In this document: one piece after another, positions 25,241 through 38,003 of the stretch
How positions within the stretch are numbered: position 1 is the stretch's first letter
How the letters are laid out: each line of letters begins with the position of its first letter
Source: Pictodentalium vernedei
Lineage: Eukaryota > Mollusca > Scaphopoda > Dentaliida > Dentaliidae
DNA length: 64,000 nucleotides
NCBI GenBank assembly: GCA_031216915.1
Contig: CM062292.1
Location: 6,635,920-6,699,919, forward strand
Direction: 5' to 3'
Position numbers and translations under genes: made by a program
Notes under the pieces: model-generated
The model's input: only the letters and a program-made list of their open reading frames with translations
Databases searched by the model: none
What the model was told of the DNA's origin: nothing

Positions 25241-27451
25241 ATGGGTGTTAGGGATTAGTTTCTTATGGGTGTTAGGGATTAGTTTCTTATGGGTATTAGA
25301 GATTAGTTTCTTATGGGTGTTAGGGATTAGTTTCTTATGGGTGTTAGGGATTAGTTTCTTATGGGTGTTAAGGATTAGTTTCTTATGGGTGTTAGGGATT
25401 AGTGTCTTATGGGTGTTAGGGTTTAGTGTCTTATGGGTGTTAGGGTTTAGTTTCTTATGGGTGTTAGGGATTAATTTCTTATGGGTGTTAGGAATTAGTT
25501 TCTTATGGGTGTTAGGGATTAGTTTCTTATGGGTGTTAGGGATTAGTTTCTTATGGGTATTAGAGATTAGTTTCTTATGGGTATTAGAGATTAGTTTCTT
25601 ATGGGTGTTAGGGTTTAGTTTCTTATGGGTGTTAGGGATTAGTTTCTTATGGGTGTTAGGGATTAGTTTCTTATGAGTGTTAGGGATTAGTTTCTTATGG
25701 GTGTTAGGGATTAGTTTCTTATGGGTGTTAGGGATTAGTTTCTTATGGGTGTTAGGGATTAGTGTCTTATGGGTGTTAGGGTTTAGTGTCTTATGGGTGT
25801 TAGGGATTAGTTTCTTATGGGTGTTAGGGATTAGTTTCTTATGGGTGTTAGGGATTAGTGTCTTATGGGTGTTAGGGTTTAGTGTCTTATGGGTGTTAGG
25901 GATTAGTTTCTTATGGGTGTTAGGGATTAGTTTCTTATGGGTATTAGGGTTTAGTGTCTTATGGGTGTTAGGTTTTAGTTTCTTATGGGTGTTAGGGATT
26001 AGTTTCTTATGGGTGTTAGGGATTAGTTTCTTATGGGTGTTAGGGATTAGTTTCTTATGGGTGTTAGGGATTAGTTTCTTATGGGTGTTAGGGATTAGTT
26101 TCTTATGGGTGTTAGGGATTAGTGTCTTATGGGTGTTAGGGTTTAGTGTCTTATGGGTGTTAGGGATTAGTTTCTTATGGGTGTTAGGGATTAGTTTCTT
26201 ATGGGTATTAGGGTTTAGTGTCTTATGGGTGTTAGGTTTTAGTTTCTTATGGGTGTTAGGGATTAGTTTCTTATGGGTGTTAGGGATTAGTTTCTTATGG
26301 GTGTTAGGGTTTAGTTTCTTATGAGTGTTAGGGATTAGTTTCTTATGGGTATTAGAGATTAGTTTCTTATGGGTGTTAGGGATTAGTTTCTTATGGGTGT
26401 TAGGGATTAGTTTCTTATGGGTGTTAGGGTTTAGTTTCTTATGGGTGTTAGGGATTAGTTTCTTATGGGTATTAGAGATTAGTTTCTTATGGGTGTTAGG
26501 GATTAGTTTCTTATGGGTGTTAGGGATTAGTTTCTTATGGGTGTTAGGGTTTAGTTTCTTATGGGTGTTAGGGATTAGTTTCTTATGGGTATTAGAGATT
26601 AGTTTCTTATGGGTGTTAGGGATTAGTTTCTTATGGGTGTTAGGGATTAGTTTCTTATGGGTGTTCGGGATTAGTTTCTTACGGGTATTAGAGATTAGTT
26701 TCTTATGGGTATTAGAGATTAGTTTCTTATGGGTATTAGAGATTAGTTTCTTATGGGTATTAGAGATTAGTTTCTTATGGGTGTTAGGGTTTAGTTTCTT
26801 ATGGGTGTTAGGGATTAGTTTCTTATGGGTGTTAGGGATTAGTTTCTTATGAGTGTTAGGGATTAGTTTCTTATGGATGTTAGGGATTAGTTTCTTATGG
26901 GTATTAGAGATTAGTTTCTTATGGGTGTTAGGGATTAGTTTCTTATGGGTGTTATGGATTAGTTTCTTATGGGTGTTAGGGATTAGTTTCTTATGGGTGT
27001 TAGGGATTAGTTTCTTATGGGTGTTAGGGATTAGTGTCTTATGGGTGTTAGGGTTTAGTGTCTTATGGGTGTTAGGGATTAGTTTCTTATGGGTGTTAGG
27101 GATTAGTTTCTTATGGGTATTAGGGTTTAGTGTCTTATGGGTGTTAGGTTTTAGTTTCTTATGGGTGTTAGGGATTAGTTTCTTATGGGTGTTAGGGATT
27201 AGTTTCTTATGGGTGTTAGGGATTAGTTTCTTATGGGTGTTAGGGTTTAGTTTCTTATGAGTGTTAGGGATTAGTTTCTTATGGGTGTTAGGGTTTAGTT
27301 TCTTATGGGTATTAGAGATTAGTTTCTTATGGGTGTTAGGGATTAGTTTCTTATGGGTATTAGAGATTAGTTTCTTATGGGTGTTAGGGATTAGTTTCTT
27401 ATGGGTGTTAGGGATTAGTTTCTTATGGGTGTTAGGGATTAGTTTTTATGA
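22605..27451 (+). repeat. Higher-order repeat A, copy H5 (4,847-bp variant)
   Basis: Matches H4 at a 4,535-bp offset until about 26.7 kb. It is 312 bp longer overall: the section before the TTATGAGTG/TTATGGATG pair is 48 bp shorter than in H4, and the terminal module is the 599-bp form (26853-27451) instead of the 239-bp form at 22366-22604. The arithmetic (360 minus 48) accounts exactly for the length difference. Confidence 0.83.
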
Positions 27452-29417
27452 GTGTTAGGGATTAGTTTCTTATGAGTGTTAGGGATTAGTTTCTTATGGG
27501 TGTTAGGGATTAGTTTCTTATGGGTGTTAGGGATTAGTTTCTTATGGGTGTTAGGGATTAGTGTCTTATGGGTGTTAGGGTTTAGTGTCTTATGGGTGTT
27601 AGGGTTCAGTTTCTTATGGGTGTTAGGGATTAGTTTCTTATGGGTGTTAGGGATTAGTTTCTTATGGGTGATAGGGATTAGTTTCTTATGGGTGTTAGGG
27701 ATTAGTGTCTTATGGGTATTAGAGATTAGTTTCTTATGGGTATTAGAGATTAGTTTCTTATGGGTGTTAGGGTTTAGTTTCTTATGGGTGTTAGGGATTA
27801 GTTTCTTATGGGTGTTAGGGATTAGTTTCTTATGAGTGTTAGGGATTAGTTTCTTATGGATGTTAGGGATTAGTTTCTTATGGGTATTAGAGATTAGTTT
27901 CTTATGGGTGTTAGGGATTAGTTTCTTATGGGTGTTAGGGATTAGTTTCTTATGGGTGTTAGGGATTAGTTTCTTATGGGTGTTAGGGATTAGTTTCTTA
28001 TGGGTGTTAGGGATTAGTGTCTTATGGGTGTTAGGGTTTAGTGTCTTATGGGTGTTAGGGATTAGTTTCTTATGGGTGTTAGGGATTAGTTTCTTATGGG
28101 TATTAGGGTTTAGTGTCTTATGGGTGTTAGGTTTTAGTTTCTTATGGGTGTTAGGGATTAGTTTCTTATGGGTGTTAGGGATTAGTTTCTTATGGGTGTT
28201 AGGGATTAGTTTCTTATGGGTGTTAGGGTTTAGTTTCTTATGAGTGTTAGGGATTAGTTTCTTATGGGTGTTAGGGTTTAGTTTCTTATGGGTATTAGAG
28301 ATTAGTTTCTTATGGGTGTTAGGGATTAGTTTCTTATGGGTATTAGAGATTAGTTTCTTATGGGTGTTAAGGATTAATTTCTTATGGGTGTTAGGGATTA
28401 GTTTCTTATGGGTGTTAGGGATTAGTTTTTATGAGTGTTAGGGATTAGTTTCTTATGGGTGTTAGGGATTAGTTTCTTATGGGTGTTAGGGATTAGTTTC
28501 TTATGGGTGTTAGGGATTAGTTTCTTATGGGTGTTAGGGATTAGTGTCTTATGGGTGTTAGGGTTTAGTGTCTTATGGGTGTTAGGGTTTAGTTTCTTAT
28601 GGGTGTTAGGGATTAGTTTCTTATGGGTGTTAGGGATTAGTTTCTTATGGGTGTTAGGGATTAGTTTCTTATGGGTGTTAGGGATTAGTGTCTTATGGGT
28701 ATTAGAGATTAGTTTCTTATGGGTATTAGAGATTAGTTTCTTATGGGTGTTAGGGTTTAGTTTCTTATGGGTGTTAGGGATTAGTTTCTTATGGGTGTTA
28801 GGGATTAGTTTCTTATGAGTGTTAGGGATTAGTTTCTTATGGATGTTAGGGATTAGTTTCTTATGGGTATTAGAGTTTAGTTTCTTATGGGTGTTAGGGA
28901 TTAGTTTCTTATGGGTGTTAGGGATTAGTTTCTTATGGGTGTTAGGGATTAGTTTCTTATGGGTGTTAGGGATTAGTTTCTTATGGGTGTTAGGGATTAG
29001 TGTCTTATGGGTGTTAGGGTTTAGTGTCTTATGGGTGTTAGGGATTAGTTTCTTATGGGTGTTAGGGATTAGTTTCTTATGGGTATTAGGGTTTAGTGTC
29101 TTATGGGTGTTAGGTTTTAGTTTCTTATGGGTGTTAGGGATTAGTTTCTTATGGGTGTTAGGGATTAGTTTCTTATGGGTGTTAGGGATTAGTTTCTTAT
29201 GGGTGTTAGGGTTTAGTTTCTTATGAGTGTTAGGGATTAGTTTCTTATGGGTGTTAGGGTTTAGTTTCTTATGGGTATTAGAGATTAGTTTCTTATGGGT
29301 GTTAGGGATTAGTTTCTTATGGGTATTAGAGATTAGTTTCTTATGGGTGTTAGGGATTAGTTTCTTATGGGTGTTAGGGATTAGTTTCTTATGGGTGTTA
29401 GGGATTAGTTTTTATGA
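27452..29417 (+). repeat. Two 983-bp higher-order units in tandem
   Basis: Modules of 384 bp (27452-27835), 599 bp (27836-28434), 384 bp (28435-28818) and 599 bp (28819-29417). Single-base-deleted monomers lie near 27441, 28424 and 29407, exactly 983 bp apart. The first 384-bp module carries an extra TTATGAGTG change near 27470. The second long module has private TTAAGGATTAATTTC changes near 28370. Confidence 0.86.
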
Positions 29418-30650
29418 GTGTTAGGGATTAGTTTCTTATGGGTGTTAGGGATTAGTTTCTTATGGGTGTTAGGGATTAGTTTCTTATGGGTGTTAGGGAT
29501 TAGTGTCTTATGGGTGTTAGGGTTTAGTGTCTTATGGGTGTTAGGGATTAGTTTCTTATGGGTGTTAGGGATTAGTTTCTTATGGGTGTTAGGGTTTAGT
29601 GTCTTATGGGTGTTAGGTTTTAGTTTCTTATGGGTGTTAGGGATTAGTTTCTTATGGGAGTTAGGGTTTAGTTTCTTATGGGTTTTAGGTTTTAGTTTCT
29701 TATGGGTGTTAGGGATTAGGTTCTTATGGGAGTTAGGGTTTAGTTTCTTATGGGTGTTAGAGATTAGTTTCTTATGGGTGTTGGGGATTAGTTTCTTATG
29801 GGTGTTAGGGATTAGTTTCTTATGGGTATTAGGGATTAGTTTCTTATGGGTGTTAGGGATTAGTTTCTTATGGGTGTTAGAGATTAGTTTCTTATGGGTG
29901 TTATGTTTTAGTTTCTTATGGGTGTTGGGGATTAGTTTCTTATGGGTGTTAGGGTTTAGTTTCTTATGGGTATTAGAGATTAGTTTCTTATGGGTATTAG
30001 AGATTAGTTTCTTATGGGTGTTAGGGATTAGTTTCTTATGGGTGTTAGGGTTTAGTTTCTTATGGGTGTTAGGGATTAGTTTCTTATGGGTGTTAGGGAT
30101 TAGTTTCTTATGGGTGTTGGGGTTTAGTTTCTTATGGATGTTAGGGATTAGTTTCTTATGGGTGTTAGGGATTAGTTTCTTATGGGTGTTAGGGATTAGT
30201 TTCTTATGGGTGTTAGGGTTTAGTTTCTTATGGATGTTAGGGATTAGTTTCTTATGGGTGTTAGGGATTAGTTTCTTATGGGTGTTGGGGATTAGTTTCT
30301 TATGGGTGTTAGGGATTAGTTTCTTATGGGTGTTAGGTTTTAGTTTCTTATGGGTATTAGGGATTAGTTTCTTATGGGTGTTAGGGATTAGTTTCTTATG
30401 GGTGTTAGGTTTTAGTTTCTTATGGGTATTAGGGATTAGTTTCTTATGGGTGTTAGGGATTAGTTTCTTATGGGTATTAGGGTTTAGTTTCTTATGGGTG
30501 TTAGGGATTAGTTTCTTATGGGTGTTAGGTTTTAGTTTCTTATGGGTATTAGGGATTAGTTTCTTATGGGTGTTAGGGATTAGTTTCTTATGGGTATTAG
30601 AGATTAGTTTCTTATGGGTGTTAGGGATTAGTTTCTTATGGGTGTTAGGT
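29418..30650 (+). repeat. Higher-order repeat A, copy H6 (5' part only)
   Basis: Repeats the first ~1.2 kb of the 4.5-kb unit at an offset of 11,348 bp from H4, including the TTATGGGAGTTAGGG and TTGGGG units. Private changes include TTATGGGTTTTAGG near 29680 and TTATGTTTTAG near 29903. The match fails at about 30650, which marks the end of domain A. Confidence 0.8.
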
Positions 30651-32649
30651 TTTAGTTTCTTATGGGTGTTGGGGATTAGTTTCTTATGGGTGTTAGGGAT
30701 TAGTTTCTTATGGGTGTTAGGTTTTAGTTTCTTATGGGTGTTAGGGTTTAGTTTCTTATGGGTGTTAGGGATTAGTTTCTTATGGGTGTTAGGTTTTAGT
30801 TTCTTATGGGTATTAGGGATTAGTTTCTTATGGGTGTTAGGGATTAGTTTCTTATGGGTATTAGAGATTAGTTTCTTATGGGTGTTAGGGATTAGTTTCT
30901 TATGGGTGTAAGGGATTAGTTTCTTATGGGTGTTAGGGATTAGTTTCTTATGGGTGTTAGGGATTAGTTTCTTATGGGTATTAGGGATTAGTTTCTTATG
31001 GATGTTAGGGTTTAGTTTCTTATGGGTATTAGAGATTAGTTTCTTATGGGTGTTAGGGATTAGTTTCTTATGGGTATTAGGGATTAGTTTCTTATGGGTG
31101 TTAGGGATTAGTTTCTTATGGGTATTAGAGATTAGTTTCTTATGGGTGTTAGGGATTAGTTTCTTATGGGTGTTAGGGATTAGTTTCTTATGGGTGTTAG
31201 GGATTAGTTTCTCATGGGTATTAGAGATTAGTTTCTTATGGGTATTAGAGATTAGTTTCTTATGGGTGTTAGGGATTAGTTTCTTATGGGTATTAGGGAT
31301 TAGTTTCTTATGGGTATTAGAGATTAGTTTCTTATGGGTGTTAGGGATTAGTTTCTTATGGGTATTAGGGATTAGTTTCTTATGTGTAATAGAGATTAGT
31401 TTCTTATGTGTAATAGAGATTAGTTTCTTATGGGTATTAGAGATTAGTTTCTTATGGGTGTTAGGGATTAGTTTCTTATGGGTATTAGAGATTAGTTTCT
31501 TATGGGTGTTAGGGATTAGTTTCTTATGGGTGTTAGGGATTAGTTTCTTATGGGTATTAGAGATTAGTTTCTTATGGATGTTAGGGTTTAGTTTCTTATG
31601 GGTGTTAGGGTTTAGTTTCGTATGGGTGTTAGGGATTAGTTTCTTATGGGTGTTAGGGATTAGTTTCTTATGGGTGTTAGGGATTAGTTTCTTATGGGTG
31701 TTAGGGTTTAGTTTCTTATGGGTATTAGAGATTAGTTTCTTATGGGTGTTAGGGATTAGTTTCTTATGGGTGTTAGGGATTAGTTTCTTATGAGTGTTAG
31801 GGATTAGTTTCTTATGGGTGTTAGGGATTAGTTTCTTATGGGTATTAGAGATTAGTTTCTTATGGGTGTTAGGGATTAGTTTCTTATGGGTGTTAGGGAT
31901 TAGTTTCTTATGGGTGTTAGGGATGAGTTTCTTATGGGTGTTAGGGATTAGTTTCTGATGGGTGTTAGGGATTAGGGTCTTATGGGTGTTAGGGTTTAGT
32001 GTCTTATGGGTGTTAGGGATTAGTTTCTTATGGGTGTTAGGGATTAGTTTCTTATGGGTGTTAGGGTTTAGTGTCTTATGGGTGTTAGGTTTTAGTTTCT
32101 TATGGGTGTTAGGGATTAGTTTCTTATGGGTGCTAGGGTTTAGTTTCTTATGGGTATTAGGGTTTAGTTTCTTATGGGTATTAGAGATTAGTTTCTTATG
32201 GGTGTTAGGGTTTAGTTTCTTATGGGTGTTAGGGTTTAGTTTCTTATGAGTGTTAGGGATTAGTTTCTTATGGGTATTAGAGATTAGTTTCTTATGGGTG
32301 TTAGGGATTAGTTTCTTATGGGAGTTAGGGTTTAGTTTCTTATGGGTGTTAGAGATTAGTTTCTTATGGGTGTTGGGGATTAGTTTCTTATGGGTATTAG
32401 AGATTAGTTTCTTATGGGTGTTAGGGTTTAGTTTCTTATGGGTGCTAGGGATTAGTTTCTTATGGGTGTTGGGGATTAGTTTCTTATGGGTGTTAGGGTT
32501 TAGTTTCTTGTGGGTATTAGAGATTAGTTTCTTATGGGTATTAGAGATTAGTTTCTTATGGGTGTTAGGGATTAGTGTCTTATGGGTGTTAGGGTTTAGT
32601 TTCTTATGGGTGTTAGGGATTAGTTTCTTATGGGTGTTAGGTTTTAGTT
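30651..32649 (+). repeat. Transition block between array domains A and B
   Basis: The 24-bp period continues, but variant composition changes. GTGTAAGGG units appear near 30907 and the first adjacent pair of TGTGTAATAGAG units, the hallmark of domain B, is at about 31381-31420. A short domain-A-like run with TAGTGTCTTA lies near 31975-32085. A TTTCTGATGG unit lies at about 31954. About 31380-31700 matches 36453-36780 at an offset of 5,073 bp. Confidence 0.7.
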
Positions 32650-35600
32650 TCTTATGGGTGTTGGGGATTAGTTTCTTATGGGTGTTAGGTTTTAGTTTCT
32701 TATGGGTGTTAGGGATTAGTTTCTTATGGGTATTAGGGATTAGTTTCTTATGGGTATTAGGGATTAGTTTCTTATGGATGTTAGGTTTTAGTTTCTTATG
32801 GGTGTTAGGGATTAGTTTCTTATGGGTATTAGGGATTAGTTTCTTATGGGTGTTAGGGATTAGTTTCTTATGGGTATTAGAGATTAGTTTCTTATGGGTG
32901 TTAGGGATTAGTTTCTTATGGGTGTTAGGGATTAGTTTCTTATGGGTGTTAGGGATTAGTTTCTTATGGGTATTAGAGATTAGTTTCTTATGGGTATTAG
33001 AGATTAGTTTCTTATGGGTGTAAGGGATTAGTTTCTTATGGGTATTAGGGATTAGTTTCTTATGGGTATTAGAGATTAGTTTCTTATGGGTGTTAGGGAT
33101 TAGTTTCTTATGGGTATTAGGGATTAGTTTATTATGTGTAATAGAGATTAGTTTCTTATGTGTAATAGAGATTAGTTTCTTATGGGTATTAGAGATTAGT
33201 TTCTTATGGGTGTTAGGGATTAGTTTCTTATGGGTATTAGAGATTAGTTTCTTATGGGTGTTAGGGATTAGTTTCTTATGGGTGTTAGGGATTAGTTTCT
33301 TATGGGTATTAGAGATTAGTTTCTTACGGATGTAAGGGTTTAGTTTCTTATGGGTGTTAGGGTTTAGTTTCTTATGGGTGTTAGGGATTAGTTTCTTTTG
33401 GGTATTAGAGATTAGTTTCTTATGGGTGTTAGGGATTAGTTTCTTATGGGTGTTAGGGATTAGTTTCTTATGGGTGTTAGGGATTAGTGTCTTATGGGTG
33501 TTAGGGATTAGTTTCTTATGTGTATTAGAGATTAGTTTGTTATGGGTGTTAGGGATTAGTTTCTTATGGGTGTTAGGGATTAGTTTCTTATGGGTGTTAG
33601 GGATTAGTTTCTTATGGGTATTAGGGATTAGTTTCTTATGTGTAATAGAGATTAGTTTCTTATGGGTATTAGAGATTAGTTTTGTATGGGTATTAGGGAT
33701 TAGTTTCTTATGGGTATTAGGGATTAGTTTTTTTTATGGATGTTACGGATTAGTTTCTTATGGGTATTAGAGATTAGTTTCTTATAGGTGTTAGGGATTA
33801 GTTTCTTATGGGTATTAGAGATTAGTTTCTTATGGGTGTTAGGGATTAGTTTCTTATGGGTGTTAGGGATTAGTTTCTTATGGGTGTTAGGGTTTAGTTT
33901 CTTATGGGTGTTAGGGATTAGTTTCTTATGGGTATTAGAGATTAGTTTCTTATGTGTGTTAGGGTTTAGTTTCTTATGGGTGTTAGGGTTTAGTTTCTTA
34001 TGGGTATTAGGTTTTAGTTTCTTATGGGTATTAGAGATTAGTTTCTTTTGGGTGTTAGGGTTTAGTTTCTTATGGGTATTAGAGATTAGTTTCTTATGGG
34101 TGTTAGGGTTTAGTTTCTTATGGGTGTTAGGGTTTAGTTTCTTATGGGTGTTAGGTTTTAGTTTCTTATGGGTGTTAGGGATTAGTTTCTTATGGGTATT
34201 AGAGATTAGTTTCTTATGGGTGTTAGGGATTAGTTTTTTTTATGGATGTTAGGGTTTAGTTTCTTATGGGTATTAGAGATTTGTTTCTTATGGGTATTAG
34301 AGATTAGTTTCTTATAGGTGTTAGGGATTAGTTTCTTATGGGTATTAGAGATTAGTTTCTTATGGGTGTTAGGGATTAGTTTCTTATGGGTGTTAGGGTT
34401 TAGTTCCTTATGGGTATTAGGGATTAGTTTCTTATGGGTGTTAGGGATTAGTTTCTTATGGGTATTTGAGATTAGTTTCTTATGGGTATTAGAGATTAGT
34501 TTCTTATGGGTATTAGAGATTAGTTTCGTATGGGTGTTAGGGATTAGTTTCTTATGGGTGTTAGAGATTAGTTTCTTATGGGTATTAGGGATTAGTCTCT
34601 TATGGGTGTTAGGGTTTAGTTTCTTATGGGTGTTAGGGATTAGTTTCTTATGGGTGTTAGGGATTAGTTTCTTATGGGTATTAGAGATTAGTTTCTTATG
34701 GGTATTAGAGATTAGTTTTGTATGGGTATTAGGGATTAGTTTCTTATGGGTATTAGGGATTAGTTTTTTTTTATAGATGTTACGGATTAGTTTCTTATGG
34801 GTATTAAAGATTAGTTTCTTATAGGTGTTAGGGATTAGTTTCTTATGGGTATTAGGGATTAGTTTTTTATGGATGTTAGGGATTAGTTTCTTATGGGTAT
34901 TAGGGATTAGTTTCTTATGGGTGTTAGGGTTTAGTTTCTTATGGGTATTAGAGATTAGTTTCTTATGGGTGTTAGGGATTAGTTTCTTATGGGTGTTAGG
35001 GTTTAGTTTCTTATGGGTATTAGAGATTAGTTTCTTATGGGTGTTAGGGATTAGTTTCTTATGGGTATTAGAGATTAGTTTCTTATGGGTATTAGGGATT
35101 AGTTTCTTATGGGTATTAGGGATTAGTTTTTTTTATGGATGTTACGGATTAGTTTCTTATGGGTATTAGAGATTAGTTTCTTATAGGTGTTAGGGATTAG
35201 TTTCTTATGGGTATTAGGGATTAGTTTTTTATGGATGTTAGGGATTAGTTTCTTATGGGTATTAGGGATTAGTTTCTTATGGGTGTTAGGGTTTAGTTTC
35301 TTATGGGTATTAGAGATTAGTTTCTTATGGGTGTTAGGGTTTAGTTTCTTATGGGTGTTAGAGTTTAGTTTCTTATGGGTGTTAGGGTTTAGTTTCTTAT
35401 GGGTGTTAGGGTTTAGTTTCTTATGGGTATTAGAGATTAGTTTCTTATGGGTGTTAGGGTTTAGTTTCTTATGGGTGTTAGGGATTAGTTTCTTATGGGT
35501 GTTAGGGATTAGTTTCTTATGAGTGTTAGAGATTAGTTTCTTATGGGTGTTAGAGATTAGTTTCTTATGGGTGTTAGAGATTAGTTTCTTATGGGTGTTA

Positions 35601-36882
35601 GGGATTAGTTTCTGATGGGTATTAGGGTTTAGTTTCTTATGAGTGTTAGAGATTAGTTTCTTATGGGTGTTAGAGATTAGTTTCTTATGGGCATTAGAGA
35701 TTAGTTTCTTATGGGTATTAGGGATTAGTTTCTTATGAGTGTTAGAGATTAGTTTCTTATGGGTGTTAGATATTAGTTTCTTATGGGTGTTAGAGATTAG
35801 TTTCTTATGGGTATTAGGGATTAGTTTCTTATGGGTGTTAGGGATTAGTTTCTTATGGGTGTTAGAGATTAGTTTCTTATGGGTGTTACATATTAGTTTC
35901 TTATGGGTGTTAGGGATTAGTTTCTTATGGGTATTAGAGATTAGTTTCTTATGGGAGTTAGGGATTAGTTTCTTATGGGTGTTAGGGATTAGTTTCTTAT
36001 GGGTATTAGGGATTAGTTTCTTATGTGTAATAGAGATTAGTTTCTTATGGGTATTAGAGATTAGTTTTGTATGGGTATTAGGGATTAGTTTCTTATGGGT
36101 ATTAGGGATTAGTTTCTTTTGGGTGTTAGGGATTAGTTTCTTATGGGTATTAGAGATTAGTTTCTTATGGGTGTTAGGGATTAGTTTCTTATGGTTGTTA
36201 GGGATTAGTTTCTTATGGGTGTTAGGGATTAGTTTCTTATGGGTGTTAGGGACTAGTTTCTTATGGGTGTTAGGGACTAGTTTCTTATGGGTATTAGGGA
36301 TAAGTTTCTTATGGGTATTAGAGATTAGTTTCTTATGGGTGTTAGGGATTAGTTTCTTATGGGTATTAGGGATTAGTTTCTTATGGGTATTAGAGATTAG
36401 TTTCTTATGGGTGTTAGGGATTAGTTTCTTATGGGTATTAGGGATTAGTTTCTTATGTGTAATAGAGATTAGTTTCTTATGTGTAATAGAGATTAGTTTC
36501 TTATGGGTATTAGAGATTAGTTTCTTATGGGTGTTAGGGATTAGTTTCTTATGGGTATTAGAGATTAGTTTCTTATGGGTGTTAGGGATTAGTTTCTTAT
36601 GGGTGTTAGGGATTAGTTTCTTATGGGTATTAGAGATTAGTTTCTTATGGATGTTAGGGTTTAGTTTCTTATGGGTGTTAGGGTTTAGTTTCTTATGGGT
36701 GTTAGGGATTAGTTTCTTATGGGTGTTAGGGATTAGTTTCTTATGGGTGTTAGGGATTAGTTTCTTATGGGTGTTAGGGATTAGTTTCTTATGGGTGTTA
36801 GGGTTTAGTTTCTTATGGGTATTAGAGATTAGTTTCTTATGGGTGTTAGGGATTAGTTTCTTATGGGTGTTAGGGATTAGTT
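32650..36882 (+). repeat. Higher-order repeat B (4.23 kb), copy 1
   Basis: Followed directly by a second copy. Offsets between matching landmarks are 4,233 bp at the TGTGTAATAGAG pair (33133 and 37366), 4,232 bp after the T-tract unit near 34232, and 4,231 bp after the T-tract unit near 35129. Rare shared variants include TTTGTTATGG near 33535 and 37768, ATTTGTTTC near 34280 and 38511, and TTCTTTTGGG near 34045 and 38278. The left edge is placed where the match fails, just upstream of a TTGGGG unit. Confidence 0.85.
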
Positions 36883-38003
36883 TCTTATGGGTGTTGGGGA
36901 TTAGTTTCTTATGGGTGTTAGGTTTTAGTTTCTTATGGGTGTTAGGGATTAGTTTCTTATGGGTATTAGGGATTAGTTTCTTATGGGTATTAGGGATTAG
37001 TTTCTTATGGATGTTAGGTTTTAGTTTCTTATGGGTGTTAGGGATTAGTTTCTTATGGGTATTAGGGATTAGTTTCTTATGGGTGTTAGGGATTAGTTTC
37101 TTATGGGTATTAGAGATTAGTTTCTTATGGGTGTTAGGGATTAGTTTCTTATGGGTGTTAGGGATTAGTTTCTTATGGGTGTTAGGGATTAGTTTCTTAT
37201 GGGTATTAGAGATTAGTTTCTTATGGGTATTAGAGATTAGTTTCTTATGGGTGTTAGGGATTAGTTTCTTATGGGTATTAGGGATTAGTTTCTTATGGGT
37301 ATTAGAGATTAGTTTCTTATGGGTGTTAGGGATTAGTTTCTTATGGGTATTAGGGATTAGTTTATTATGTGTAATAGAGATTAGTTTCTTATGTGTAATA
37401 GAGATTAGTTTCTTATGGGTATTAGAGATTAGTTTCTTATGGGTGTTAGGGATTAGTTTCTTATGGGTATTAGAGATTAGTTTCTTATGGGTGTTAGGGA
37501 TTAGTTTCTTATGGGTGTTAGGGATTAGTTTCTTATGGGTATTAGAGATTAGTTTCTTATGGATGTTAGGGTTTAGTTTCTTATGGGTGTTAGGGTTTAG
37601 TTTCTTATGGGTGTTAGGGATTAGTTTCTTATGGGTATTAGAGATTAGTTTCTTATGGGTGTTAGGGATTAGTTTCTTATGGGTGTTAGGGATTAGTTTC
37701 TTATGGGTGTTAGGGATTAGTGTCTTATGGGTGTTAGGGATTAGTTTCTTATGTGTATTAGAGATTAGTTTGTTATGGGTGTTAGGGATTAGTTTCTTAT
37801 GGGTGTTAGGGATTAGTTTCTTATGGGTGTTAGGGATTAGTTTCTTATGGGTATTAGGGATTAGTTTCTTATGTGTAATAGAGATTAGTTTCTTATGGGT
37901 ATTAGAGATTAGTTTTGTATGGGTATTAGGGATTAGTTTCTTATGGGTATTAGGGATTAGTTTTTTTTATGGATGTTACGGATTAGTTTCTTATGGGTAT
38001 TAG
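35739..38003 (+). other. 754-codon plus-strand open frame caused by the repeat (not called as a gene)
   Basis: The longest plus-strand open frame. It repeats LGISFLWV and its variants LEISFLWV and LGFSFLWV. Elsewhere this frame is cut by TTATGAGTG and TTATAGGTG monomers, which turn the Trp codon TGG into TGA or TAG, and by T-tract indels. It ends in a shifted tail after the 8-T unit near 37963. Stops scattered every few hundred bases across otherwise equivalent monomers argue against selection on this frame. Confidence 0.85.
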
